A stretch of DNA of 64,000 bases from Lucinisca nassula. Its lineage: Eukaryota > Mollusca > Bivalvia > Lucinida > Lucinidae. The stretch spans positions 145,872,675-145,936,674 of the forward strand of contig OY757010.1 in the NCBI GenBank assembly GCA_963580285.1, read 5' to 3'. Positions 58,501-63,890 of this stretch are shown piece by piece; the stretch's first letter is position 1; every line of letters starts with the position of its first letter. Position numbers and translations under genes: made by a program. The notes beneath the pieces were generated by a model. It was not told the origin of the DNA. It did not search any database and saw nothing but the letters and a program-made list of their open reading frames with translations.

Positions 58501-59339
58501 AGAGAGACTGTCCGGATCAATAGATTGAAAACTAGAGACCGCATGGCTGTAACGTCAAAGACGTGCGATTGCCGTTGCAATTACGGCGCTTGTGACGTTA
58601 AGAACGTTTGGCGGTATACGCCGTGTACAACATTGACGTTGCGTTCGGCTTGCTTTGTTTACTTCCAGAAAATTATAATGGCGGCTTAAAAATTTAGTTT
58701 CTAGTGAATTCGTATTACTGATGAAGGCCTAGTGTCGAAATATTTAAAGAAGAGTGAAATTTATTAAATTGTCCATTTTTCTTCCCTCTGGAGGACCCAC
58801 AAAATATTAAACTAGAAATGTTTGTATAATGTCAAGTTTTAATTTTCTTCCAAATCCGCTATCCATGTCTGTGCCAATCTGTCAATCAAACGCTGTTTAA
58901 ATACATTAACAAAACGTCTTGAAGACTTACGGAAAAATTCATCGTTGAGAAACAAGAACAAATAAACTCTTATTTTAAACAAACATTAATGGTTGCTTAA
59001 ATGAGCTAAACGAATAAAAATCGATTTGTTAAATTTGATTTGATAAATCACATGCAGCTGAAATTCACTTAAATTAATTTTCATATGATGTTTAGTTTTG
59101 ATATGGAAAGATTCGATGACAAATGGTTCGACTGATAACTTATTATTAATATACCTTTTCTCTGTATTTCCTGAGATAGTTTCGCAGATCTCCTAAGGCA
59201 CAATATTCCATAACAAAGCATAATTTTGGCCCTGAAAGGCAACAGCCAATAATACTGACCAAATGTGGGTGACTTCCCAAAGTTTTCATTGCTTCAATTT
59301 CTAACTTGAAGTGGCGGAGCTCAACATTGGTATAGATAT
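28028..59339 (-). CDS. Receptor-type tyrosine kinase gene, 3' seven exons (partial)
   Basis: Seven exons join as 59339-59155, 47512-47395, 37815-37739, 36885-36671, 32897-32760, 31723-31562 and 28538-28028, giving about 467 residues plus a stop. All introns are GT-AG and every junction keeps frame. The product has the alpha-C helix, hinge ([11 protein letters not shown]), catalytic loop (HRDLAARN), DFG, activation loop (DVYETSMYQ), a MALESLF block in place of APE, SDVWSFG and the C-lobe arginine motif. HRDLAARN is diagnostic for tyrosine kinases. DVYE, the ALESLF block and TLGGSPYP with YRMERPENC point to the RET/FGFR/Cad96Ca-like receptors. Exact orthology is not claimed and no symbol is given. 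The glycine loop, ATP-binding lysine and any ectodomain were not found and presumably lie beyond 64000, so membrane location is inferred. Introns of up to 11.6 kb are filled with repeats. Confidence 0.85.
28820..29045 (+). repeat. Family H element (long form)
   Basis: taacacttttttgtaccaaa, tatagcaggagttcatttc and gggtgtcagattgtgtttg, then a perfect inner hairpin gacgccgcgttctgcggcgtc inside gtaggccctgatca / ctctggacctgcac, then ccccttttggggttttc. It lies just upstream of the last kinase exon, in the intron. Confidence 0.75.
29287..29575 (+). repeat. Palindromic MITE family G
   Basis: acatcaagaaaacatgccta to ataggcttgttttcgaaat, with hairpin gtactcgtaagaaccgcctc / gaggcggttctaacgagtac. Confidence 0.85.
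29733..29965 (+). repeat. Palindromic MITE family G, central hairpin deleted
   Basis: Both outer ends are present (attacgaaaacacacctata and taggcgagctttcgtaatg), but the gaaccgcc...ggcggttc centre is missing. This is as expected from replication slippage across the palindrome. Confidence 0.8.
29966..30639. other. Unassigned intron sequence
   Basis: AT-rich with no recognised gene. The end (30597-30640) has ggccttgccacactataagc, a trace of a pearl-like terminus. Confidence 0.4.
30640..30955 (+). repeat. Repeat module L, 3' half
   Basis: Starts taaaatcgatttaagccgcc and runs to ttgctgatcattgcctacac. It corresponds to 13572-13857. Confidence 0.8.
30998..31200 (+). repeat. Family H element, hairpin partly lost
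   Basis: taacccttttcgtaccaaat to gcaaacagtggatgccctga; only one side of the inner hairpin is left (gacgcctcgttctgcac). Tail tacccctttaaggggtctgg. Confidence 0.7.
31335..31400. repeat. Hairpin fragment related to family G
   Basis: tttagaatcacctcggttaggcgattctaa is a hairpin of the same form as the MITE G centre, with several substitutions. Confidence 0.45.
31562..31723 (-). CDS. RTK exon: end of kinase domain
   Basis: Acceptor ttttacag, donor gtaaga. It encodes [18 protein letters not shown] with the conserved C-lobe Arg, then [19 protein letters not shown] and a short YFHNDSTTG stretch. The frame meets TAA just inside the intron, so an unspliced transcript would end here. The donor is strong, and its phase matches the exon at 28538, which supports splicing. 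Confidence 0.9.
31940..32030. repeat. Tandem duplication of about 38 bp
   Basis: gattgtgagttt(t)aagtcatg(c/t)ttactactttcattatg occurs twice in a row. Confidence 0.8.
32168..32421 (+). mobile_element. Retrozyme-like unit with hammerhead (about 250 bp)
   Basis: The unit begins ttcagttctgtggtgtattg and ends cactccaatattttaccag, with a hammerhead between. At 55418 the same hammerhead is followed by cactccatattttccag running directly into ttctgtggttaattccttg. The end and start of this unit are therefore adjacent there, as expected for tandem or circular copies. There is no ORF. It lies in a kinase intron on the opposite strand. Naming it a retrozyme is inference; a Penelope-like terminal repeat is the alternative. 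Confidence 0.55.
32343..32388 (+). ncRNA. Hammerhead ribozyme (HHR2)
   Basis: Stem I is GGGTCA (32343-32348) with TGGCCC (32383-32388), six pairs including one G-U. Core CTGATGA 32349-32355. GAAA 32369-32372. Stem III is CCAG/CTAG plus the closing A-T pair, with one mismatch. UH is TC at 32381-32382, so cleavage is predicted after 32382. Stem II (AACCTAATTGGCC) is weak: only two or three pairs and an A-C where the first pair should be, so activity may be low. Confidence 0.7.
32430..32575 (-). repeat. Palindromic MITE family G, half copy
   Basis: Only one arm is present: aataagaaaagtatgaatac, cctgtaaaccccagttttac and aaaattatagagatgtgttt. The central palindrome is absent. Confidence 0.7.
32760..32897 (-). 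CDS. RTK exon: VWSFG and C-lobe
   Basis: Acceptor acttttcag, donor gtaagt. Its first base completes the Val codon of SDV, then it encodes [19 protein letters not shown], then [19 protein letters not shown]. This is the alpha-F to alpha-G region of a receptor kinase. It ends with two bases of an Ile codon. It is too short for an ORF list and was found by reading the strand. Confidence 0.93.
32898..33870. other. Intron sequence, nothing recognised
   Basis: AT-rich, with no further exon seen on the minus strand. Confidence 0.4.
33871..34170 (+). repeat. SINE-like family F, full length
   Basis: Head gcccccgtccatcggggc, middle gcagagctgaaaccgaccc, tail gacgttaaacatcgaatcaa with a CAAA run. One of the least diverged copies. 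Confidence 0.85.
34171..34325. repeat. Two diverged family G hairpins
   Basis: tagtatattgtgggg...cctcattgagg and tagtatattgtgggtgctc...ttctaacgagcacccaaaat are two successive hairpins of the MITE G centre type. Confidence 0.6.
34326..35933. other. Intron sequence, very AT-rich at 34340-34780
   Basis: No gene or repeat was recognised. Confidence 0.4.
35934..36235 (-). repeat. SINE-like family F, full length
   Basis: Tail ttgattgattgatttgggca at the low end, head ttcaagccccgatgggcgg at the high end. It sits about 440 bp from the catalytic exon, inside the intron. Confidence 0.8.
36671..36885 (-). CDS. RTK exon: catalytic loop, DFG and activation loop
   Basis: Acceptor tttttcag, donor gtaagt. 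It encodes [17 protein letters not shown] with the catalytic Asp, then [18 protein letters not shown] with two activation-loop tyrosines, then [14 protein letters not shown] and TIKSD. The APE proline is replaced (ALE), a change also known in RET (AIE). The upstream reading-frame extension to about 37008 is intron sequence. All catalytic residues look intact. Confidence 0.95.
37125..37230 (-). repeat. MITE G-related fragment
   Basis: gttctaacgagcacccacaa, ctatgttgaaagcagaacta and agaaag are one arm of a family G copy. Confidence 0.55.
37739..37815 (-). CDS. RTK exon: end of insert and alpha-E helix
   Basis: Acceptor ccttgcag, donor gtaaga. A short 77-nt exon encodes [13 protein letters not shown] followed by [12 protein letters not shown], the helix that precedes the catalytic loop in receptor kinases. 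It ends in phase 0, directly continuous with [13 protein letters not shown] of the next exon. Confidence 0.88.
38362..38495 (-). repeat. SINE-like family F, 3' part
   Basis: cgtttgatttgaggtttaac to catcgcaaaccctgtcgccc; the 5' half is missing. Confidence 0.75.
38582..38815 (-). repeat. Palindromic MITE family J
   Basis: agccccgccaagcgaatttg at one end and ccaaaatcgcttgac at the other, with inner palindrome gcgagcagcgaaggttc / gaaccttcgctgctcgc. Same family as 22213. Confidence 0.85.
38816..39844. other. Intron sequence, short family H trace
   Basis: agacagtgtagacctgatcagacgcc at 38995-39020 is half of a family H hairpin. Nothing else was recognised. Confidence 0.4.
39845..40600 (+). mobile_element. 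Pearl-like element, 3 core units of about 165 bp
   Basis: The landmark ttcatatgttct(a/g)cac recurs at about 40045, 40208 and 40379. It is accompanied by aaatggtatc(a/t)(g/a)agatatggag. A gtac/ggac microsatellite (40495-40533) follows, then the terminal stem-loop taccccaccatttttaaatggcggggca at 40560-40588. Confidence 0.75.
40601..42250 (+). repeat. Tandem array of about 145-bp units, interrupted by a foldback arm
   Basis: Units carry (a/g)aactcatccgagctttta, tagtttcaggaagctcctat and aggcattttcagcaa. They occur at 40930-41175 and again, several times, at 41610-42250. Between them sits the foreign segment at 41178-41600. Confidence 0.75.
41178..41600 (+). mobile_element. Single-arm copy of the foldback element
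   Basis: Runs from gacaccagacaaggaaatcc to cccctcacacccatataag and matches the left arm of the 20619-21675 element, with one inner hairpin module (41480-41575). The second arm is absent. Confidence 0.85.
42275..42345 (-). repeat. Module L fragment
   Basis: aagcaatgatcaggaatcga and cagctcccatcagagacacc match the reverse complement of the 3' end of module L. Confidence 0.7.
42346..45760 (+). mobile_element. Pearl-like element, about 7 core units of about 465 bp
   Basis: The landmark gccatcttggtcatgtga recurs near 42577, 43003, 43464, 43936 (diverged), 44401, 44602, 45069 and 45531. Spacing is close to 465 bp, except one shortened unit of about 200 bp after 44401. The array ends in (GGAC)n at 45658-45708 and the terminal stem-loop ctcacctatgagcc-taaa-ggctcaggtgag at 45723-45752. 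No ORF crosses units, so the element is non-autonomous. Related cores lie at 8205-9585. Confidence 0.8.
45658..45708. repeat. (GGAC)n microsatellite
   Basis: About 12 copies. The serine/proline/arginine-rich reading frame across it is a repeat product. Confidence 0.95.
45765..46290 (-). repeat. Two module L copies (3' halves)
   Basis: The first (45765-45935) has cctaatggaaacatctttgg and caccgcgacagaag-type blocks. The second (45990-46290) has caatcatgaatgtatacaat, cccatcagagaaatcaaagg and ends in a run of about 18 G at 46266-46283. Confidence 0.75.
46440..46481. repeat. (GGAC)/(GT) microsatellite
   Basis: cggacggacggacgac followed by (gt)n, next to the SINE at 46482. Part of a pearl-like terminus. 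Confidence 0.8.
46482..46800 (-). repeat. SINE family C (tRNA-derived)
   Basis: The minus strand starts ggccccgatagctcagttgg (A box), with an anticodon-arm-like segment and B box cacgggttcgatcccagg at about 46735-46752. The body has tggtatcatgtaatgtgtct, and the 3' end is agcgacgttaaacccgaatt. The tRNA part is good but the 3' body marks it as a SINE. Confidence 0.85.
46804..46866 (+). repeat. Pearl-like terminal sequence
   Basis: gacgacggatggactactat, actataagctccc and cccaggtgagcta. This is the terminal module seen at 45715, cut off from its microsatellite by the SINE at 46482-46800. Confidence 0.65.
46980..47216 (-). repeat. Palindromic MITE family J
   Basis: cagccccgccaagcgaattt to accaaaatcgcttgacgggg, with inner palindrome gcgagcagcgaagg / ccttcgctgctcgc. 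It lies 180 bp from the kinase-insert exon. Confidence 0.85.
47395..47512 (-). CDS. RTK exon: serine-rich kinase insert
   Basis: Acceptor ttccacag, donor gtagga. It begins in phase 0 and ends with one base that completes a Glu codon with the next exon. It encodes 39 residues, rich in S, T and D, including TYSFVSPTS and [12 protein letters not shown]. Position between hinge and catalytic loop marks it as the kinase insert, the region that varies most among receptor kinases and often carries regulatory phosphosites. It was chosen on phase, splice sites and position, since the sequence is not conserved enough to prove it alone. Confidence 0.72.
47513..48059. other. Intron sequence, nothing recognised
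   Basis: AT-rich. No repeat family or exon was seen. Confidence 0.4.
48463..48816 (+). pseudogene. Decayed retroelement ORF, C-terminal part
   Basis: Reads as [20 protein letters not shown] and [12 protein letters not shown], then a stop and a frameshift, then [34 protein letters not shown] and ASDSMTAPV with a stop at 48814-48816. From memory this resembles a conserved tail of retroelement-encoded proteins common in bivalve genomes; no database check was possible. More broken coding-like sequence may extend upstream to about 48060. Module L follows within 20 bp of the stop. Confidence 0.5.
49096..49377 (+). repeat. Palindromic MITE family G
   Basis: atacgaaaacacgcctttat to ataggcgtgtttgcgtaatg, with hairpin gttagaaccgcctcgatgaggcggttctaac at 49218-49248. 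Inserted in module L. Confidence 0.9.
49553..49837 (-). repeat. Palindromic MITE family G, reverse orientation
   Basis: acgaaaacacgcatatacaa to ataggcgtgttttcgtgatg, with hairpin ttagaaccgcctcatagaggcggttctaac. It is inverted relative to the copy 175 bp upstream. Confidence 0.9.
49896..50551. other. Intron sequence with a small palindrome
   Basis: aatttattaaactcattggg at 50322 and ccactgagtttaataaattt at 50357 form an inverted repeat. A further catgtattattgaattt / taaatttaataatacatga pair surrounds it. Nothing else was recognised. Confidence 0.5.
50552..50855 (-). repeat. SINE-like family F, full length
   Basis: Tail ttttttttgatttgaggttt and head atttcttcaagtccctattggcggggg. Confidence 0.85.
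51060..51405. repeat. Two diverged tandem units of about 175 bp
   Basis: (g/a)gagctgacttgt(a/g)t(t/g)t, gtcctagtgcac and cagtcta(a/t)cttac occur twice, at about 51070 and 51265. Confidence 0.6.
51420..53500 (+). mobile_element. Pearl-like element with two successive core arrays
   Basis: Array 1 (51420-52390) has about nine units of 105-125 bp marked by catgccaaatatgaaggctc and caaatggttcaa. Array 2 (52391-53400) has six to seven units of about 140-150 bp marked by gacccatattcgaac and tgtggcctctagagtg. It ends with gacgaggctcgacgaacgatg and ggtcaggtgagctaa, a decayed terminal module. Confidence 0.7.
52553..52612 (+). repeat. Module L fragment inside array 2
   Basis: tgtgggagctgtgggttgat, tgattcctgatcattgcctc and cacttctattttac match the last 60 bp of module L, embedded between core units. 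Confidence 0.75.
53555..54755 (-). pseudogene. Penelope-like element, 5'-truncated copy with GIY-YIG domain
   Basis: On the minus strand the copy begins inside reverse transcriptase motif C (the two-Asp codon pair at about 54745-54750). It continues through [19 protein letters not shown] and the linker [14 protein letters not shown], stops near 54340, and resumes in another frame (54289-53699). That part carries the endonuclease: [18 protein letters not shown] with the GIY-YIG-type core, then [11 protein letters not shown] and ETAWIKRL. The EN part looks intact, whereas the fingers and palm are missing. The non-coding tail to 53555 matches 58545-58713. Known family: Penelope-like elements (RT plus GIY-YIG). 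Confidence 0.85.
54756..55150 (-). repeat. Module L copy joined to the Penelope-like fragment
   Basis: Reverse complement of module L from aaagatcaggaatcgataca to tccgcatgaaggcttcctaa, with a run of about 20 G at 55027-55047. Its 3' end abuts the truncated Penelope-like sequence in the same orientation, so one frame runs across the junction. Confidence 0.8.
55197..55384 (+). repeat. SINE-like family F, 5'-truncated
   Basis: ctgcccaggcaaagcggtgc to gacgttaaatctcaaatcaa with the tail aacaaac. Confidence 0.8.
55418..55463 (+). ncRNA. Hammerhead ribozyme (HHR3)
   Basis: Stem I GGGTCA (55418-55423) pairs with TGGCCC (55458-55463). Core CTGATGA 55424-55430. Stem II GCC/GGC with loop CAATT and an A-C opposition at its base. 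GAAA 55444-55447. Stem III is the perfect palindrome CTAG/CTAG plus the A-T pair. UH is TC, so cleavage is predicted after 55457. It lies about 1 kb upstream of the plus-strand Penelope-like copy, where a 5' terminal repeat could be expected. Confidence 0.78.
55464..56503. other. Unassigned sequence following HHR3
   Basis: 55464-55540 is shared with the 32-kb hammerhead unit. The rest has no recognised gene or repeat; the short minus-strand frame at 55755-56018 shows no domain. Confidence 0.4.
56504..58716 (+). pseudogene. Penelope-like element, nearly full-length, frameshifted
   Basis: Pieces in order: N-terminal region ([17 protein letters not shown]), reverse transcriptase ([26 protein letters not shown]), palm motif A ([11 protein letters not shown]), the DGVAIGS block, motif C region ([10 protein letters not shown]), linker ([14 protein letters not shown]) and GIY-YIG region ([15 protein letters not shown]). 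Frames break near 56830, 57290, 57510, 57635, 57900, 57982 and 58084. Motif C has Asn in place of the second Asp (57593-57595), and the endonuclease has AA where the minus copy has GE. It is therefore inactive. Both copies belong to one family. Confidence 0.88.
58718..58750 (+). ncRNA. Degenerate hammerhead-like motif at the Penelope-like 3' end (HHR4)
   Basis: CTGATGA at 58718-58724, a short GGC/GUC hairpin with one G-U pair, and GAAA at 58737-58740, followed by AT-rich sequence that could form only a two-pair stem III. Stem I is about three pairs. The position just after the element's coding end is where such ribozymes are known. Confidence 0.4.
58751..59154. other. Intron sequence
   Basis: No repeat or gene was recognised; AT-rich. 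Confidence 0.4.
59155..59339 (-). CDS. RTK exon: alpha-C helix to hinge
   Basis: Preceded by tttccag and followed by gtatat. It starts with two bases of a split codon and ends in phase 0. It encodes [12 protein letters not shown] (alpha-C helix with its conserved Glu), [11 protein letters not shown] and the hinge [15 protein letters not shown], ending KYREK at the start of the kinase insert. The exon before it must end in phase 1 and should carry the ATP-binding lysine; no such exon was seen in 59.4-64 kb. Confidence 0.88.
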
Positions 59340-59454
59340 CTGGAAAGCATAATATGCAAAATGTCGTTATCTATGAGTTTGTTTTTTTCTGTTAACATTA
59401 CGATACCACATCCTTGTGATATAGTGCATTTTTCAAACCTAAAGAAAGGTTGTT

Positions 59455-59650
59455 TTTTTTCTGATGAAAATTTGTGATATTTTTCTTATTTATACTCCAA
59501 ACATAGGTTTTGGGTGCTCGTTAGAACCGCCTCATTGAGATATAAGGAAATAAGGAAAATACTGATTGCCCCCATAAACCCCAGTTTTCTCTATATAAAG
59601 TGGGGTTTAGGGGGGGTCTTTATTTCACGGACTTGTTCACGTGATGACTT
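59455..59650 (-). repeat. MITE G variant, partial
   Basis: gatgaaaatttgtgatattt, ttcttatttatactccaaac and tcgttagaaccgcctcattg, then the palindrome's second arm is deleted, and the outer module ccccagttttctctatataa remains. Confidence 0.65.
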
Positions 59651-59909
59651 GAAGTATTTTTTCTGCTGACCCCAAGGTGACCGTTTCTTTGTAGTGTCTT
59701 ATATATTAATCAGCATTATGTGTTGGTGCATATGGAAGTTTTAGTTTGTGTTTTCATGTCCCTAAGCCTAGCACTGCTTTCGATGTTAATTTTTCTGAGT
59801 AACGTTTTCTTACTGCTTCGTGCAGTTTTGATATGACGGGTAGTTTTCATCTGATCTGGTGTCAAATTATAATTGACTGCTTAAATCTGATTAATGTGTT
59901 TCGTAGTTG

Positions 59910-60074
59910 GTGAGTGAGAGGATTTTACGTCTCATCAACAGCTACGGTTATACGGTCATACGGAGACGTTACCTCGGTTTAAAGACTCACCCGAAAGTCT
60001 GGAGAAGCCCGGGATCGATCTCGCGACCCCTGGTTTCAAGGCGAGTAGCATAACCACTACACCACGGAGGCTTC
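59910..60074 (-). repeat. SINE family D (tRNA-derived)
   Basis: The minus strand starts gaagcctccgtggtgtagtg with an A box (tggtgtagtggttatgc) and B box near 60009-60022 (gagatcgatccc). The 3' end has gagacgtaaaatcctctcac. The T and acceptor arms do not close, so it is a SINE, not a tRNA gene. Confidence 0.75.
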
Positions 60075-60361
60075 TTTTTCGGAGTTGGTGTGCCAGAATT
60101 TGTGCAATTATTAATCAGATGTAGTTTTCGCAATCGTAATGAAAATAAGGGTGCCCTTTTCGACCTAGAGGGAATCGTGAGACATCAAACCATGGCTCTG
60201 GAAGCATTTTTTCAACTTCATTTCTTAAAGATGTGTGTATTTATTTGCAACAACCGGTGTTGAGTGCAGTTGTGGAGCCTGTAAAGGGATTCCCCGTACT
60301 TCATCAATAGTGCTGTTGATTTACTAAGTTTTTAAAATTTAGAAGTTAAAGAAATGTTATC

Positions 60362-60442
60362 AGCGCGCGGATAGCACCGTCGGTAGAGCACTTGCCTCGT
60401 AAGCAAGGGGTCGCCGGTTTGAGTCCGGTTCTGGTCGCATTT
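60362..60442 (+). repeat. tRNA-like sequence (SINE head or tRNA pseudogene)
   Basis: gatagcaccgtcggtagagc, an anticodon arm cttgc-ctcgtaa-gcaag (CGT in the loop) and a T arm ccgg-tttgagt-ccgg are all good. The acceptor ends gcgcgga and tctggtc mispair. gcattttttcaacttcattt occurs both before (about 60203) and after it, pointing to a repeat insertion. Confidence 0.55.
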
Positions 60443-60814
60443 TTCAACTTCATTTCTTAAATATTTATGCATTGAATTCAGATTATCACAGCAACTACTG
60501 TAAGAAAAAAAAACAACATCATTGTTTTGGATATTTGACATATGAGGTAATCACCTTTAGCTATCAATACGTTGAAGATTCGTAAAGAAAAATATGAGAA
60601 TGAAAAATATGAGAATAATTCCGGGAAGTGAAACGATTAGATGGAATCACATATACGTCAAATTGAAAAGATAAACATAAATTAACATTGTTTTACAAAA
60701 GCACGTAAGTCATGCCACGTTAGAATCTCTTTACAAAATGGGGGAAACTCAGATATATCACTTACATTTAAAAATGTCAAGAGAAAATACAACTAGAACT
60801 GTCAGAGGATCTGA

Positions 60815-60972
60815 CTATAGCCCCGCTATAGCCCTGTCAGAGGAGAAAGACTCATGAATTAAAGGTAAAGACTTGTGAGAGGGTTAAATCCCTAACAAGG
60901 TACCTACGCCTTATAGACTTTTCGCGTTATTAGATCTGAAAAACAGTCTAAGTTAAAAAATAGGCTGCGTCT
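60815..60972 (+). mobile_element. Pearl-like element, 5' part
   Basis: Starts ctgactatagccccgctata and contains the beginning of the core (acaaggtacctacgcctta, ttattagatctgaaaaacag, tctaagttaaaaaat). It is cut by the insertion at 60973 and continues at 62693. Confidence 0.7.
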
Positions 60973-62692
60973 CCTGACAACCGGTTGTCAGGAGCATTTT
61001 TTGCTATGTAAAATGCTCCTGACAACCAGTAACCGGTTGTCAGGAGCATTTTTGCTGTCAAAAATGCTCCTGACAACCAGCAATATTTTACCAATAAAAG
61101 CTGGCTGTATTAGCATTATTTTGGTTATAACTTAACCGAGTATTTTAAGTTACTTGATACATGTTTAATATTTTTTGTCTTCTTTGGTATTTTAACGTAA
61201 CTACTGGACTGTAAGCTGCATAATATGTCATTCCATATATTTCCTTTTCAATAGTTCTGTATGAAAACATATGCATTGGTACTCATTAGAAGTGCCTCAT
61301 GGACACCCGCAACATATTTTTTCATGCCGAAATGAGAAAACCACCTCTTACCTTGAGCTATGTCAATGTTTCGATAACATTTTAACCCTAAGACGCCGAG
61401 AAAAACTACATCTGAAAATGTTGTCTGCTGATTTTTTTTTTGCAAAATTTAAAAAATATTTTTGCATACAGGCAAACAGTGTGGGCCCCGATCAGACTGC
61501 TCTTGTAGGATATGGGTCTACACTGTTGGCAAAAAAATTTACTTTTAAGGTAACCGGCAGACAGCAAAACATAACGACAATTGTCTTGACTGGCATTTTA
61601 TGGATTAACTAACTAACAAGGTTGTTAGTTTTACTAACAAGATATTTAGTTTTGAACAACTGGCCTCTTAGCTGTGGCTGCCATTTTGTAAATGGGGACA
61701 ACTTTTTCCGAAACCAGAAATGGCCTGTCTTCTGTTGATCTAAACATCCTTCAAATGGTAGTTATTCCTAAAGGATAATGAATCTGTACCTCTCTGGCTG
61801 GATTCTTTTCTGCAAGAGAAGCCCTTGATGAGATGGCAAATGATTTTATGCAACAGTAACCTTCCTCTGAGGTGCATTCATTCTACTAAAAGGGAAATGG
61901 ATTCGTCTTAAGTTGAAACTGTCCCAAACAATAGTTTAATATGTTTGATTCCCTTATCAACAAGATTCTATTCTTAACCCATTCTGTACCAAATGGAATC
62001 TTCTTTCTTACATGTATATGCAGTAGGAGTCTATTTCCAAATTTAGAGGTGACATGTTGAATTATCTTTAGTCTATTAGGAAAATGGCAGAACTTTTTGC
62101 AAATACAATGCCCAGGTTGTCTATATATTCATGAAGATATTCAGCTTGACTATGTCTTATAATAAGGGCCATTTTTATCAAAACTCGAATTTTAATCCTA
62201 ACACTTTAGTGGGTAGTGTTGGAATGACTTAAATTGATACCTTAAATAATGACATGCATGATGACCTTAAGGTGCCATTATAAATTGGGGAGAGAAGCCA
62301 CATTCAGGTAAACTTACATTGGCAAAACTGTTAACTTTGTTCTCTAAGGATCAAAGGATATTTAACTACATGTAAGTGAGAATAATAATTGCACACTTTA
62401 ATTGTAATTACAAAAATAATAGGCCAGAATTTGATTGATTCCATTCTTGGAATTTACTCCGAAAATAAAAAAAAAAAAATCCGAATAAAAATTACATGAA
62501 TTAAGTTCTTATGAATACTAAAAATGACAAAAATGCATTAAACAGGTATCAAGAACCATGAAATACTAAAAAGGTAACTAAAATAATACTAATATCATAA
62601 GTTTTTATTGAAAAAATATTGCTGGTTGTCAGGAGCATTTTTTGATAGCAAAAATGCTCCTGACAACCGGTTGTCAGGAGACACTTCCTAAA
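60973..62692. mobile_element. Insertion with palindromic terminal repeats, about 1.7 kb
   Basis: The left end is gtctcctgacaaccggttgt...aggagcatttt, itself a hairpin and duplicated once (60973-61083). The right end (62620-62692) is its reverse complement, ending ccggttgtcaggagacac. The interior holds a family H2 copy (61380-61615), a family H fragment (61976-62105) and unassigned sequence, but no transposase. Confidence 0.75.
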
Positions 62693-63890
62693 AAATAAGT
62701 TTTGGATAATGAAAAAAGCACATGCACATCTTCAGACCTATATGAAAAATTGTGAGAGCTGAGTTGCGATCACAAGATAAAAATAGCATAATGAAAAGAA
62801 CTGTAAGAGGAGTATCAAGAACTGTAAGAGGAGTTGCGATCAGTCTAAGTTAAAAAAGGTGAAATAAGTAAAAAAAAATTGTTTAAGGATAATGAAAAAA
62901 TAATATGCACATCTTCAGACCTATATGAAAACACCTGTAAAGTTTCAAAAGGATTGACCTAGAACTGTAAGAGGAGTTGCAGTAACAAGGTAGCTACTCC
63001 CTACACATTTTAACATTAGTAGATCTCGAAAATTGTCTAAGTTAAGAAAAAGGTGAAATAAGTGAAAAAAATTATTTAAGGATAATGAAAAAATAATATG
63101 CACATCTTCAGACCTATATGAAAACACCTGTAAAGTTTCAATAGGATTGACCTAGAACTGTAAGAGGAGTTGCGGTAACAAGGTAGCTACTCCCTACACA
63201 TTTTAACATTAGTAGATCTCAAAAATTGTCTAAGTTAAAAAAGGTGAAATAAGTGAAAAAAAATATTTAAGGATAATGAAAAAAGAATATGCACATCTTC
63301 AGACCTATATGATAACACCTGTAAAGTTTCAAAAGGATTGACCTAGAACTGTAAGAGGAGTTGCGGTAACAAGGTAGCTTACACCTATACATTTTAACAT
63401 TAGTAGATCTAAAAAAATTGTCTAAGTTAAAAAAGGTGAAATAAGTGAAAAAAATTATTTAAGGATAATGAAAAAAGAATATGCACATCTTCAGACCTAT
63501 ATGAAAACACCTGTAAAGTTTCAAAAGGATTGACCTAGAACTGTAAGAGGAGTTGCGGTAACAAGGTAGCTACTCCCTATACATTTTAACATTAGTAGCT
63601 CTCAAAAATTGTCTAAGTTAAAAAAGGTGAAATAAGTGAAAAAAATTATTTAAGGATAATGAAAAAAGAATATGCACATCTTCAGACCTATATGATAACA
63701 CCTGTAAAGTTTCAAAAGGATTGACCTAGAACTGTAAGAGGAGTTGCGGTAACAAGGTACCCACTATCAAATATTACAGACAGACAGAAAGACAGACTGA
63801 CTGTCAGACAGACAGACAGACAGACGGAATTCCGGACAAGCCAAATCCAATATAGCCCCCCCTTTATCAAAGCGGGGCTATAACTAACAA
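62693..63890 (+). mobile_element. Pearl-like element, core units of about 191 bp and 3' end
   Basis: gaggagttgc(g/a)gtaacaagg recurs near 62967, 63166, 63358, 63549 and 63739, giving a period of about 191 bp with high identity. It ends in a (CAGA)n microsatellite (63776-63825) and the stem-loop tatagccccccctttatcaa / agcggggctata at 63853-63882. Confidence 0.85.

Noticed and set aside
60362..60434. Functional tRNA-Thr(CGT) gene
   Set aside because: Acceptor stem halves mispair and a direct repeat flanks it, so a SINE head or pseudogene fits better.
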